Part shown: one piece after another, positions 8,741-17,130 of the stretch | Layout of the letters: every line of letters begins with the position of its first letter | Numbering within the stretch: the first letter of the stretch is position 1 | From: Hymenobacter tibetensis | Lineage (GTDB): Bacteria; Bacteroidota; Bacteroidia; Cytophagales; Hymenobacteraceae | DNA length: 64,000 nt | Direction: 5' to 3' | Assembly: GCF_022827545.1 (NCBI RefSeq) | Contig: NZ_CP094669.1 | Coordinates: forward strand, 1,330,001-1,394,000 | Position numbers and translations under genes: made by a program | Notes under the pieces: model-generated | What the model saw: only the letters and a program-made list of their open reading frames with translations | Databases searched by the model: none | What the model was told of the DNA's origin: nothing

Positions 8741-9391
8741 ATGCAACACCAGCCCATCATCTCCACGCAGAATTATACCGCTCTACCAGACAGCAAAGTC
8801 TTGCAGCGCCTTTGTAAAGCCCTGGCGGTGCTTGACGCCATCAACTCGCCCGATGTGGAATACCGCTACCACACCTACGATGCCGCTTGGGACCAGGGTG
8901 AAGAGTTTTTCGAGATGAACGATGGGGAAGGTGACCAAATGCAGGTGCTGTTTCGGGAAGACGGCTGCGCAATCAACGGGTATGCCGACGGCCTAGAGCA
9001 ACCCGACAAAGCGCGCCTCACGCGCGGCTTGCCCGAGGTGTTTGACGAGTTTATTTTTGGGGAGCCTGTCAGTTCTATCGGCACCACGTTTTGTCTCTGG
9101 TTTACGTCGCGCTACGGCTGGCAGACTGGTTTGCTTGAAAACGAAGAGGACGGCTCCGAAGATTTGCTCTACATCTTCGACGACCAGCCCCAGACGTACG
9201 TGGATTGGGCCACCGAGTACTTCGACGAAGACGAAACCAAGCAGGCCATCAACCCCGACACAGTAGCGCGCATTTATCAGGGCGAGGTATTAACCAAGGG
9301 CATGGTGCTGAGCATCGTAGACAAGGTGGAAGATTGGCTGCAACTAGAGTCCGACTTGCAGGTTATCGGCTATCCGTACGATTTTAGCTAG
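8741..9391 (+). CDS. Hypothetical acidic cytosolic protein
   Basis: I do not recognise this 216-residue protein. It has no signal peptide or membrane helix and is strongly acidic (EEFFEMNDGEGDQM, ENEEDGSEDLLYIFDD, YFDEDETKQ). The pattern of an N-terminal helix, strands with paired aromatic residues and a helical C-terminus around IYQGEVLTKGMVLSIVDKVEDWL suggests one compact domain. The codon use is like its neighbours and the frame runs clean from an ATG, so it is very likely a real gene. Its neighbours do not suggest a role. Confidence 0.75.
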   Translation: MQHQPIISTQNYTALPDSKVLQRLCKALAVLDAINSPDVEYRYHTYDAAWDQGEEFFEMNDGEGDQMQVLFREDGCAINGYADGLEQPDKARLTRGLPEVFDEFIFGEPVSSIGTTFCLWFTSRYGWQTGLLENEEDGSEDLLYIFDDQPQTYVDWATEYFDEDETKQAINPDTVARIYQGEVLTKGMVLSIVDKVEDWLQLESDLQVIGYPYDFS

Positions 9392-9447
9392 CTGGTAGGG
9401 ACTTGCTAAAGCAGCAAGGCAGTCGATTTCCTGTGCATCTTTAGCGC

Positions 9448-9897
9448 ATGAACTTTCGCGAAGCCCAACTTGCTGACATTCCAGCCCTGTTTGATGTTCG
9501 GTACTCCGTCACAGAAAACGTACTGCGCGACCGTACGCTGGTAACGGCAGCGAATACCGAGGACTACCTGGTTCGGCGGGGTAAAGGCTGGGTGTGTGAA
9601 GCAGATGGGCAGGTCGTTGGTTTCGCCATTGCCGACTTGCAAGACCATAGTATATGGGCGCTGTTCCTGCGGCCCGAGTACGTGGGGCAGGGCATTGGCA
9701 AGCACCTGCACCACTTGCTGCTCGACTGGTACTTTGCGCAAACCTCCACTGCCATCTGGTTGAGCACCGGCCCCGATACCCGCGCCGAAGAGTTCTACCG
9801 GCGGCAGGGCTGGCAAGAAACCGGGCAGACAGCTAGTGGAGAAGTACGGTTTGAAATGACAGTACAAGCGTGGCGGACGCCAAGGGCCAGGCAGTAG
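9448..9897 (+). CDS. GNAT family N-acetyltransferase
   Basis: This 149-residue cytosolic protein has the full GNAT fold: an N-terminal MNFREAQLADIPAL strand-helix, a central sheet (GWVCEADGQVVGFAIADL), the acetyl-CoA pyrophosphate-binding motif A as RPEYVGQGIGKHLHHLLL with the RxxGxGxG/A pattern near residues 72-86, and the terminal EEFYRRQGWQETG motif. It transfers an acetyl group from acetyl-CoA to an amine; the acceptor cannot be told. The next gene starts 26 bases downstream if its start is at 9924. Confidence 0.9.
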   Translation: MNFREAQLADIPALFDVRYSVTENVLRDRTLVTAANTEDYLVRRGKGWVCEADGQVVGFAIADLQDHSIWALFLRPEYVGQGIGKHLHHLLLDWYFAQTSTAIWLSTGPDTRAEEFYRRQGWQETGQTASGEVRFEMTVQAWRTPRARQ

Positions 9898-9923
9898 AAA
9901 GTTCTCTTTACCTGTGTAATGTC

Positions 9924-10883
9924 ATGCATTGCTATTTCTGGAGTTTCTTGCTTGCGCTGTTGGTTGCCTTGCCCGCACGAGGTCAGCGTACCGAGCCGCC
10001 AGCTTTCACAGTGGTTCCGCTTGGCGTGAAAGGCGGGATAGAGGAAGGCAACCTGTCGGCGTATATGGTGGCACCGGTTGGTAGTTCGTCCTACGTCTGC
10101 CTCGATGCGGGGAGCCTGCGCCAGGGCATAGAAAACGCCGTGCGCAACAAGGTGTTTTCAGTGCCCGCCGATACCGTGCTACGCAGCTACATCAAAGCCT
10201 ACCTGGTTTCCCACGCCCACCTCGACCACGTAGCCGGCTTGCTGCTCAACGCTCCTGACGATGCTCCCAAAGACATCTACGGCCTAGCAAACTGTCTCAC
10301 TACCATCCAGAACGATTACTTCAACTGGCGGGCGTGGCCCAATTTCGGAGATGGTGGCAATCCACCGGCACTGCGCAAATATCGGTTCCGGGAACTGGTG
10401 CCTCAGCAGGCTGTGCCCCTGGAGAGCACCCGCCTGAGTGTCCAGACGTTCGTGCTAAGCCATGCAAAGCCCTATCAAAGTGCGGCCTTCCTCCTCAAAA
10501 GCCAAGACAGCTACCTGCTCTACCTCGGCGACACAGGAGCCGACGAATTAGAGCAGGCGCACAACTTGCGTGCGGTGTGGCAGGCGGTGCGGCCATTGGT
10601 AAAGGCGCATCAGCTGCGGGCCATCTTCATGGAAGCTTCCTACCCCAATGCGCAGCCTTCCACGCAGCTGTTCGGCCACCTTACCCCAGCGTTGCTAATG
10701 CAGGAAATGAACACACTGGCCCTATTAGCTGGCCCTGATGCCCTGCGCGGATTGCCCGTTGTTGTTACTCACCTCAAGCCAACCGCCAGCAACGAGCAGA
10801 CAATCAAAAAGCAGCTGGCAGAAGCCAACAAGCTACAGTTGAAGCTAATCTTTCCGGTGCAAGGGCAGCGCCTGGAGTTTTAA
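9924..10883 (+). CDS. Exported class II 3',5'-cyclic-nucleotide phosphodiesterase-like protein
   Basis: The 319-residue protein has the metallo-beta-lactamase fold of class II (PDE1-type) cyclic nucleotide phosphodiesterases: the metal site SHAHLDHVAGL matches the family signature HxHLDHxxG, followed by a TFVLSHAKPYQSAAF strand, a YLGDTGAD aspartate and a late THLKP histidine. A signal peptide (FLLALLVALPARGQ) is visible from the start at 9924. The frame is open to 9870, but that start would overlap the acetyltransferase gene and push the signal inward, so 9924 is preferred. Exported, it would act on extracellular or periplasmic cyclic nucleotides, but the substrate is not proven by motif. 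Confidence 0.85.
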   Translation: MHCYFWSFLLALLVALPARGQRTEPPAFTVVPLGVKGGIEEGNLSAYMVAPVGSSSYVCLDAGSLRQGIENAVRNKVFSVPADTVLRSYIKAYLVSHAHLDHVAGLLLNAPDDAPKDIYGLANCLTTIQNDYFNWRAWPNFGDGGNPPALRKYRFRELVPQQAVPLESTRLSVQTFVLSHAKPYQSAAFLLKSQDSYLLYLGDTGADELEQAHNLRAVWQAVRPLVKAHQLRAIFMEASYPNAQPSTQLFGHLTPALLMQEMNTLALLAGPDALRGLPVVVTHLKPTASNEQTIKKQLAEANKLQLKLIFPVQGQRLEF

Positions 10884-10926
10884 CGGCATCTCGGCGCTGC
10901 GGAAATTGTGTGTTGGAGGCTATAGC

Positions 10927-11016
10927 GCGAAGCATGCGCTTAGCGTACCGTTGAACGGTGTTGTTGCTACGCCAGCAGTTCCAGTCGTTCAACGAGGCGC
11001 CAAGCGCAAGCTTCGC
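10927..11016. repeat. Nested inverted repeat between convergent genes
   Basis: Outer arms at 10927-10941 and 11002-11016 pair in 14 of 15 positions, and inner arms CGTTGAAC (10949-10956) and GTTCAACG (10987-10994) are perfect. A long cruciform-like or RNA hairpin of about 90 bases results. It lies between the convergent phosphodiesterase and acylase genes, so it may terminate both, or be a member of a dispersed intergenic repeat family. No run of T follows the stem. Confidence 0.55.
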
Positions 11017-11123
11017 ACTACACCCTCTGCCACAACCTCAGCAACGACGAAACGTGAACTGAGGATTGGCGCAGCCAAGTGTTGCATTTCCGCATGTGCA
11101 CGAATCGGCAAAGCGCAGTAAGC

Positions 11124-13322
11124 CTACTGCTGCCCCGGTGAATAGGTGCGTTCCGCGTTCTTTTTCACGTCCTCCGGGTAGAACAGCACTTCTTTGAAGT
11201 TCTCCTCCACATAAAGGGGGGCTTGATCGGTGAAATGAGGGGAGGAGGGGTTGTTGCTGTTGCCCCCTGCCAATACCGAGCGCGCTTTGATGCGCGGGCC
11301 AAATTCCACTACGGCAATAAAGCTATTGCCTACGTTGCCGTACCGCTTCTTGGTGCCCGGATACGTCTTCGAGCCAAACGCGGCCAGTGAGCCCCAGGCC
11401 GAGGAAGTAAAGGCCACTGGCAAGCTAGGTTTCTGGTCGTTGTAGGTTTCCTGAATGTTGCCGGTGAGACGTTGGAAGCGGTTCACTTCACCCCAAGGCT
11501 GTTGCCAGGTGCCGAAGTCCCGGGTTAGCTCGTCCAGCGTTTCTTGCAGCGCGGCCACCTTCTCCTGCGGGGTGGTTTTGGCGATGGTAAAAGCCATCAG
11601 GCTCATATAATCAAGGCGCTGATCGGGGGCTACGCGGGTGCGGGCCAGGCGCTGAATCTTCTCGCCCCAGTATATAGCCACGGTTTGCGCCACCGATGAT
11701 TTGCTGTAGCGCTTGTCCCAGGTACGCAGCAGCTTCATGGCGTCCAAGATTTCACCTTGCGGCGGATTGGTGCCATCACTCACAAACTGAAAGTCTTTCA
11801 CCAAGGCCGGAATCAACTCATCAAAGCCAGCCAAATACGGGTCTTTGGCCGCCGCAATAAGGGTGTCGAGGGTAAAGGTGCGCTTGCTGCCAAGCACCCG
11901 CACCGCATTGATGCCGCGGTAATTTTCAGCGTCAGGAGCCATGTACACAGGGTATTTTGCCTTGGCCGGGCTGCTCGGCCCCGATACGGTGAACGGGGTG
12001 GAGTTGCAGTTCTGAATCCAGCCGCTGGCCGGGTTCATCACCTGTACCAAGTCTTCCACGTTGTGTAAACCTTGCCACTCGGTTTTGGGGTTGCTGCCAT
12101 CTACAGGCTGGCTCCAATCGAATTGGGGGTCGCGCTTGGGCATGAAATTGCCGTGCCAGTAGGCAATGGTGCCTTTGCTGTCGGCAAATACTGTGTTGTT
12201 GGAGGCGTTGCCGTTGAGCGCCATTACCTTCTTGAAGCTGGCGTAGTCCGTGGCTTTGGTACGCAGATAAGACTGCTCCAGCGCCTCCAGTGGCGTATCC
12301 ATCATGCGTACCGCCACCCACTTATTATCGGCTTGCTGGCCTACTACGGGGCCGTGGTGGGTGCGGTAAGTGGTGAATTCTTTGCGCGCTAATTTGCCGT
12401 CTTTTTTGTAGGGTATCGATACGGTGGCTACTTGCACGGGACGCTGCTTCTGGCCGTACCGGTAATAGAACTTGCCGTCTTTCTTCTCAATTGTCTCCAG
12501 ATATTCGTCCATGGAGTCAGCGCTGCTGGAAGTGTGCATCCAGCCACAGGTGGGGTTGAAGCCCTGGTACACAAAAAACTGGCCCCACGTCACGGCGCCG
12601 TAGGCGTTCAGGCCGGTTTCGCTGGTTACCTGCACCTCGGGCCGAAAGTAGAACGACGTATGCGGATTGATGAGCAGCAGCGCGTGCCCGCTGGCACTTT
12701 TGGCGGGCGCCACCGCAAACCCATTCGAGCCTACCGGCTCCCGGTCCAGTTCCTCTATATCCTGGCGGAGCCAAGACGAAGACTTCTTTTGGCTGTAGAA
12801 TGCTTTCAGCCGATCCACGGATACCACGCTGATATTGCCGCCAATGCTGCCTTCGCTGAACATGAGAGGCATCCAGGGCTGGAAGCGGCGCAACAGCTTG
12901 GGCTGTACGGTAGGGTGGGTGTGGAGGTAGTAGTTGGTGCCGTCGGCAAAGGCGTCCAGCAGTTGCTTCATCCAGGCCGGGCTCTTCTTGTAAATAGCAA
13001 TGGCCTGGGTGCTGTCCATAAACAGGCGGGCGCGTAGGTCGTCGTAAATAGCCGCTTCGCCCTCTACCTCGGCCAACCGCCCAATCGAGGTAATATAGTT
13101 GTCTTCCACCCGGGCAAAATCGTCTTCGCACTGCGCGTACAGCAACCCAAATACTGCGTCGGCGTCGGTTTTGCCGTAGACGTGCGGCACGCCCCACTTG
13201 TCACGGACGATGGTTACTTGCTTGGCTTGCTGTTGCCAACGAGCTATTTCAGTTGGTGCAAAGGCTTGAGCATCTGCCCCGACAGCAGACAAAAAGGCAC
13301 CCAGAGCAATGAGGTAACGCAT
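11124..13322 (-). CDS. Penicillin acylase family (N-terminal nucleophile) amidase
   Basis: The 732-residue protein has a signal peptide (MRYLIALGAFLSAVGADAQA) and the layout of penicillin and acyl-homoserine lactone acylases: alpha-chain region with VTIVRDKWGVPHVYGKTDADA near residue 40, a linker, then the autocatalytic cleavage site with GSNGFAVAP. The presumed nucleophile is Ser199, followed by the long beta chain including the oxyanion and NGNASNNTVFADSKG asparagine motif and a late NVGNSFIAVVEFGP motif. It would be processed in the periplasm to two chains and cleave an amide bond. Whether the substrate is a lactone signal, a beta-lactam or a peptide amide cannot be read. It diverges from the small gene at 13428. 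Confidence 0.9.
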   Translation of the reverse strand: MRYLIALGAFLSAVGADAQAFAPTEIARWQQQAKQVTIVRDKWGVPHVYGKTDADAVFGLLYAQCEDDFARVEDNYITSIGRLAEVEGEAAIYDDLRARLFMDSTQAIAIYKKSPAWMKQLLDAFADGTNYYLHTHPTVQPKLLRRFQPWMPLMFSEGSIGGNISVVSVDRLKAFYSQKKSSSWLRQDIEELDREPVGSNGFAVAPAKSASGHALLLINPHTSFYFRPEVQVTSETGLNAYGAVTWGQFFVYQGFNPTCGWMHTSSSADSMDEYLETIEKKDGKFYYRYGQKQRPVQVATVSIPYKKDGKLARKEFTTYRTHHGPVVGQQADNKWVAVRMMDTPLEALEQSYLRTKATDYASFKKVMALNGNASNNTVFADSKGTIAYWHGNFMPKRDPQFDWSQPVDGSNPKTEWQGLHNVEDLVQVMNPASGWIQNCNSTPFTVSGPSSPAKAKYPVYMAPDAENYRGINAVRVLGSKRTFTLDTLIAAAKDPYLAGFDELIPALVKDFQFVSDGTNPPQGEILDAMKLLRTWDKRYSKSSVAQTVAIYWGEKIQRLARTRVAPDQRLDYMSLMAFTIAKTTPQEKVAALQETLDELTRDFGTWQQPWGEVNRFQRLTGNIQETYNDQKPSLPVAFTSSAWGSLAAFGSKTYPGTKKRYGNVGNSFIAVVEFGPRIKARSVLAGGNSNNPSSPHFTDQAPLYVEENFKEVLFYPEDVKKNAERTYSPGQQ

Positions 13323-13427
13323 CAGGCAAGAAGTGAAACGGCGAACAGAATGAAGAGGCAGCGCCTCTTCTAAAGAGACGCTAACTTACCAGCAATATCT
13401 TCCATCGTCTCAATACAAAAAAGCAGA

Positions 13428-13775
13428 ATGGTTGAAGTAACCACAGATGGCACTCTTGCCACGTTCGAAGTTAGAGGCTTGCACAAGCTCTGGGCCTTCA
13501 AAAGTCAGATCCAGATTCCGCTGGAGCATATTCGTAGGGTCCGCCAAGATGCCGAAGCGCTAAAAGGCTGGTGGCATGGCTGGCGGGCACCTGGCACTCA
13601 CATCCCGGGTTTGATAACGGCAGGAACTTTCTACGAGGCCGACAAGCGAATTTTTTGGGATGTGCACAACGCCGAAAATGCCATCATTATTGATGTGGTG
13701 CACGATGAATATAACCAGCTGATTGTGGAAGTAGAAGATCCGGCGGCTGTACTAGCGCTGCTAGGCGAAAAGTAA
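13428..13775 (+). CDS. Conserved hypothetical protein with PH-like fold
   Basis: A 115-residue soluble protein without signal or helices in the membrane. The order of strands, a central GWRAPGTHIPGLITAGTF segment and the late IFWDVHNAENAIIID motif match a widely spread family of small proteins of unknown function which appears to have a pleckstrin-homology-like fold. It is complete and ends with a normal helix. It lies alone between divergent and convergent genes. Confidence 0.75.
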   Translation: MVEVTTDGTLATFEVRGLHKLWAFKSQIQIPLEHIRRVRQDAEALKGWWHGWRAPGTHIPGLITAGTFYEADKRIFWDVHNAENAIIIDVVHDEYNQLIVEVEDPAAVLALLGEK

Positions 13776-13802
13776 AGGCCCGGTATGTTCCCGCAAAAAA
13801 GT

Positions 13803-13832
13803 AAAAGCCCTGACCGGGAGGCCAGGGCTTTT
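13803..13832. terminator. Bidirectional terminator hairpin
   Basis: AAAAGCCCTG at 13803-13812 and CAGGGCTTTT at 13823-13832 are perfect 10-base arms around a GC-rich loop of 10. It sits between the convergent genes ending at 13775 and 13886 and has A and T runs on the proper sides for both directions. Confidence 0.8.
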
Positions 13833-13885
13833 GCTGCTTGATGCTGGTGAAATCGAAGGTAGTGAGGCTACAAGAAAACGGTTCT

Positions 13886-14239
13886 TTATGCCGAGAACGA
13901 AGAGCCACAACCACACGTGCTTTTAGCCTGCGGGTTGTTAAAGACGAAACCACGGGCGTTCAGACCATCCTGGAAATCGACTTCCATGCCCATTACATAC
14001 ATGGCATGTTTCTTATCCATGATGAGCAATACGCCGTCTAGGTCGAAGGTTTCGTCCTGGTCCTTGGCTTTATCGAAGCCAAGCAGGTAGCTCATGCCGG
14101 AGCAGCCGCCGCCCTGCACGCCTACGCGCAGACCGTACTCAGCAGGCACATTCTTATCGCGCAGAATAATACGAACCTCTTCCAAAGCGCGGGGCGTGAG
14201 GTTGATCGGAGCAAGTTTCGTGGAAACGGCAGTTGCCAT
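13886..14239 (-). CDS. A-type iron-sulfur cluster carrier (HesB/IscA/ErpA family)
   Basis: This 117-residue cytosolic protein carries or delivers Fe-S clusters to target proteins. The three conserved cysteines are present: one in GGGCSGMSY and two in the C-terminal CGCGSSF motif. Start MATAVSTKLAP at 14239 is preferred to the upstream ATG at 14272, since family members begin just before the PINLTPRALEEV helix-strand. It is a lone gene, not part of a suf or isc cluster in the window. Confidence 0.93.
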   Translation of the reverse strand: MATAVSTKLAPINLTPRALEEVRIILRDKNVPAEYGLRVGVQGGGCSGMSYLLGFDKAKDQDETFDLDGVLLIMDKKHAMYVMGMEVDFQDGLNARGFVFNNPQAKSTCGCGSSFSA

Positions 14240-14535
14240 AGTGCGTTCGTGTTTAGGGAAGTAAGGCAGCAAAGATACAAAGTTGGCTAGTATTGCACGG
14301 GCAATATTCCCGAAATACTACCACCCACCGTGGCTGCTCTAGGGCTACAACAGAAGAGGGGCCCCTGCGGTTCACAGTGTATCTTTGCCCAGCCAAAAAT
14401 ATGCCTAGTTCGTATGGAAACATGCGGTAAGGCTGATACTGCTTGCTGGATGTGTGGTTGCCGAGGCAAATAGTGAACCGTAGTGCCTCTCTTTATCTTT
14501 CGAATGCCCTTTCTTCTGGTCTGTAAAAAAACCTA

Positions 14536-15072
14536 ATGAATACCACTGCTTACCTCTTCGACCTACTCAAAATTATTTTGCCAGCACTCATTGTTGCAGG
14601 CTCGATTTTCTACCTCATTCAGCAATACCTAGAGAAAGAGCAGCAGCGGCGCTTAATTGAATTACGCCTAGAAGCCACCAAAACCACCTTGCCACTGCGT
14701 TTGCAAGCCTTGGAGCGAGTTACGTTGCTGCTGGAGCGTATCACGCCCAACAACATTCTTATTCGCCTGAATAGCGCCGGCCAGACGGCCCCCGATTACT
14801 ACCGGCTGTTGCTGCAGGAAATTCGGGCAGAATACGAGCACAACCTGTCGCAGCAACTCTACATGAGTCCTGAAACCTGGGCAGAAGTGAAAAGCGCCAA
14901 GGAGCACATCCTCACCGTTATCAACAAGTCGTACCAAGGGTTAGCGCAGCCTCAGCAGGCCCGCGGAACCGAGCTAGCCAAGCGGGTGCTTGAAACGCTA
15001 ATCAACGAGGAAGCTGACCCAACCGAACGCGCCTTGCACGCCGTGAAACGCGAGGCAGCCGGCTTGTTCTAA
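14536..15072 (+). CDS. Membrane-anchored coiled-coil hypothetical protein
   Basis: The 178-residue protein starts with one membrane helix (about residues 9-29, ILPALIVAGSIFYLI) followed by a highly charged helix (EKEQQRRLIELRLEATK), and the rest is predicted all-helical, facing the cytosol. It resembles a group of short Bacteroidota proteins of unknown function. The motif RLQALERVTLLLERI is the best marker. No partner is suggested by the neighbours. Confidence 0.75.
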   Translation: MNTTAYLFDLLKIILPALIVAGSIFYLIQQYLEKEQQRRLIELRLEATKTTLPLRLQALERVTLLLERITPNNILIRLNSAGQTAPDYYRLLLQEIRAEYEHNLSQQLYMSPETWAEVKSAKEHILTVINKSYQGLAQPQQARGTELAKRVLETLINEEADPTERALHAVKREAAGLF

Positions 15073-15184
15073 GTTCCCTGAATCGGTACGCAACCAACCT
15101 GCCTGACTGCTCTTAGGGTGCCAGAAAAGCTCATATGCTTAGCGAGGCGCTGAGTTTGATTTGCTTCCGTTACCAACACAGTAC

Positions 15185-15715
15185 ATGATAAAAGCACGCA
15201 TTGCAGTGGACATGGACGAGGTAATAGCCGACTCCATCGCTCGGTTTCAGGAATGGTATGGGCTTGAATACAACCTTGAAATAACGCGGGAACAACTGCG
15301 CGGTAAAAAGCTATATGATACGATAGCGCCCGAACACCAACCTGCCCTGCGTGAGTACCCCAACCGGCCCGGCTTCTTCAAAGACCTACCCATTATTGCC
15401 GATAGCCAGCGCGTACTACGCGAAATAGCGCAACAACACGAGCTGTTTATTGCTACGGCTGCTATGGAGTTTCCCAACTCCTTTGTCGACAAATACAACT
15501 GGCTCAAACAACACTTCGACTTTATTTCGTGGCGGAACATCGTTTTCTGTGGCGACAAAAGCATCCTCAACGCCGACTATCTCATCGACGATAATGCCTT
15601 CAACTTCGAGGGTTTTCGTGGCGAAGGCCTGTTGTTCGACGCGCCGCACAATGCCAATGAAACCCGTTATCGGCGGGTCCACAACTGGGAAGAAGTAGGG
15701 GCGATGTTTCTGTAG
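15185..15715 (+). CDS. 5'(3')-deoxyribonucleotidase family protein (HAD superfamily)
   Basis: The 176-residue protein has the HAD fold of small 5'-nucleotidases that dephosphorylate deoxyribonucleoside monophosphates. Motif I is VDMDEVIADS, with the nucleophile and general acid Asp pair; motif II is the FIATAAM strand, and motif IV is DYLIDDNAFNF. The CGDKS lysine motif is also there. ATG at 15185 is preferred to the one at 15161, as the shorter form starts exactly at the first strand. Confidence 0.88.
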   Translation: MIKARIAVDMDEVIADSIARFQEWYGLEYNLEITREQLRGKKLYDTIAPEHQPALREYPNRPGFFKDLPIIADSQRVLREIAQQHELFIATAAMEFPNSFVDKYNWLKQHFDFISWRNIVFCGDKSILNADYLIDDNAFNFEGFRGEGLLFDAPHNANETRYRRVHNWEEVGAMFL

Positions 15716-15737
15716 ACTAGGTGACCTGCCAATAGGA

Positions 15738-15782
15738 AAAACGCCGGTTTCTTTCCTTTCAGGGAAGAGAAACCGGCGTTTT
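15738..15782. terminator. Bidirectional terminator between nucleotidase gene and bshA
   Basis: AAAACGCCGGTTTCT (15738-15752) and AGAAACCGGCGTTTT (15768-15782) are perfect 15-base arms, with more pairing inside the loop (TTCC against GGAA). The genes on both sides converge on it. Confidence 0.85.
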
Positions 15783-15811
15783 GGTTTTCGTATAAAACGA
15801 AGTTGCTGCCT

Positions 15812-16951
15812 TTACACTGCTGCTAGCTGCGCATCAATAGCCCGCTGATAACATTCCTCGTAGCGTGGTACTATCTTATCCGTCGCGAAGGTTTCGGCGT
15901 GGGCGCGGGCAGCCGCTTTAAAGCGCGGTAGGTTGTCGTCTTGCAGGACGTATAACGCATTCTTGACCATGTCGGCCACGTCGCCCACGTTGCTGACCAT
16001 GCCGGTTATGCCGTGCTCGTTTAACTCCGGGATACCGCCAGCATTGGTGCTGATGACTGGCACCTCGCACGACATAGCTTCTAGCGCCGCCAAGCCGAAG
16101 CTTTCTTTCTCTGAAGGCATCAGGAACAGATCCGATACGCTCAACACTTCCTCTACCGCTTCGAGCTTGCCCAGGAAGCGCACATCGTTGCTGGATAACC
16201 CCAGGTCGCGGCAGAGCTTCTCAATGCGGGGGCGGTCGGGTCCATCACCCACCAGCAACAGCTTGGCGGGCACCTGCTGCCGCACCCCGTCGAAAATACG
16301 CACCACGTCTTCCACCCGCTTCACCGAGCGGAAGTTGGACGTATGAATGAGCAGCTTTTCGCCGTCGGGTGCAATGGCTGCCCGGAAGTGGTTTTTGTCT
16401 TGCTTCCGAAATCGGTCTAGGTTGATGAAGTTTGGAATAACCTCGATGTCTTTCTCGATGGCGAAGTACTCGTAAGTTTCCTTGCGCAAGTCCGCCGAAA
16501 CGGCCGTCACCCCATCCGATTGGTTGATGCTGAACGTCACAACGGGCTCATAGCTGGCGTCTTTGCCCACCAGCGTAATGTCGGTGCCGTGCAAGGTGGT
16601 GATTACCGGTACGCGGATACCCTTCGTGACAAGAATCTGCTTGGCCATGTAGGCCGCCGACGCGTGCGGAATGGCATAGTGCACATGGAGCACATCTAGC
16701 TTCTCGTTCTGAACAATGTCCACCATCTTGCTTGCCAAAGCCAGCTCGTAGGGTGGAAACTGAAACAGCGGATACGGCGGAATATAGACTTCGTGGTAAA
16801 ACAAGTTCTCGTTGAAAAAGTCGAGACGCACTGGCTGGCTATAGGTGATGAAATGCACGCGGTGGCCTTTCAGAGCCAGTGCCTTACCAAGTTCGGTGGC
16901 TACGACCCCGGAGCCGCCAAAGGTGGGGTAACAGACGATGCCAATGTTCAT
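15812..16951 (-). CDS. bshA: N-acetyl-alpha-D-glucosaminyl L-malate synthase BshA
   Basis: BshA joins GlcNAc from UDP-GlcNAc to L-malate, the first step of the thiol bacillithiol. From MNIGIVCYPTFGGSG at 16951 the protein has 379 residues, the usual size; the longer frame to 17065 adds a hydrophobic stretch not seen in the family. It is a GT-B fold, GT4 family enzyme: N-terminal GGSGVVATELGKAL, the VHYAIPHASAAYMAKQ segment, TTLHGTDITLVG, and the C-terminal donor site with EKESFGLAALEAMSCEVPVI, including the paired glutamates. The other steps, BshB and BshC, are not encoded in the window. The gene shares its terminator with the nucleotidase gene. Confidence 0.92.
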   Translation of the reverse strand: MNIGIVCYPTFGGSGVVATELGKALALKGHRVHFITYSQPVRLDFFNENLFYHEVYIPPYPLFQFPPYELALASKMVDIVQNEKLDVLHVHYAIPHASAAYMAKQILVTKGIRVPVITTLHGTDITLVGKDASYEPVVTFSINQSDGVTAVSADLRKETYEYFAIEKDIEVIPNFINLDRFRKQDKNHFRAAIAPDGEKLLIHTSNFRSVKRVEDVVRIFDGVRQQVPAKLLLVGDGPDRPRIEKLCRDLGLSSNDVRFLGKLEAVEEVLSVSDLFLMPSEKESFGLAALEAMSCEVPVISTNAGGIPELNEHGITGMVSNVGDVADMVKNALYVLQDDNLPRFKAAARAHAETFATDKIVPRYEECYQRAIDAQLAAV

Positions 16952-17043
16952 GAGAGAGGAAAAAGGTTGTCGTTCCGACGCAAGAAGGACCAGAGGTAGT
17001 AGTTGAAAACGAATGCTCGGGTTCTCTCTTGACGGAAAGACAA

Positions 17044-17092
17044 CGAAAAATAAAAAAGGCGGCAAGCCATCCCGATTGGATGCCTCACCGCC
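17044..17092 (-). terminator. Terminator after the GH3 fusion gene
   Basis: On the minus strand an imperfect stem of about 15 bases (17058-17092, GGCGG at one end and CCGCC at the other with a five-base loop) is followed directly by a run of T broken by a single A (plus-strand A-run at 17044-17057). It lies 39 bases beyond the stop codon of the GH3 gene. Confidence 0.75.
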
Positions 17093-17130
17093 AGATGCAG
17101 GTCAGGGGAAAATCAACTTCGAACAACAAA

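Noticed and set aside
10906..11121. 71-codon plus-strand frame
   Set aside because: It covers the inverted repeat between convergent genes and has a biased Ala/Thr/Arg composition.
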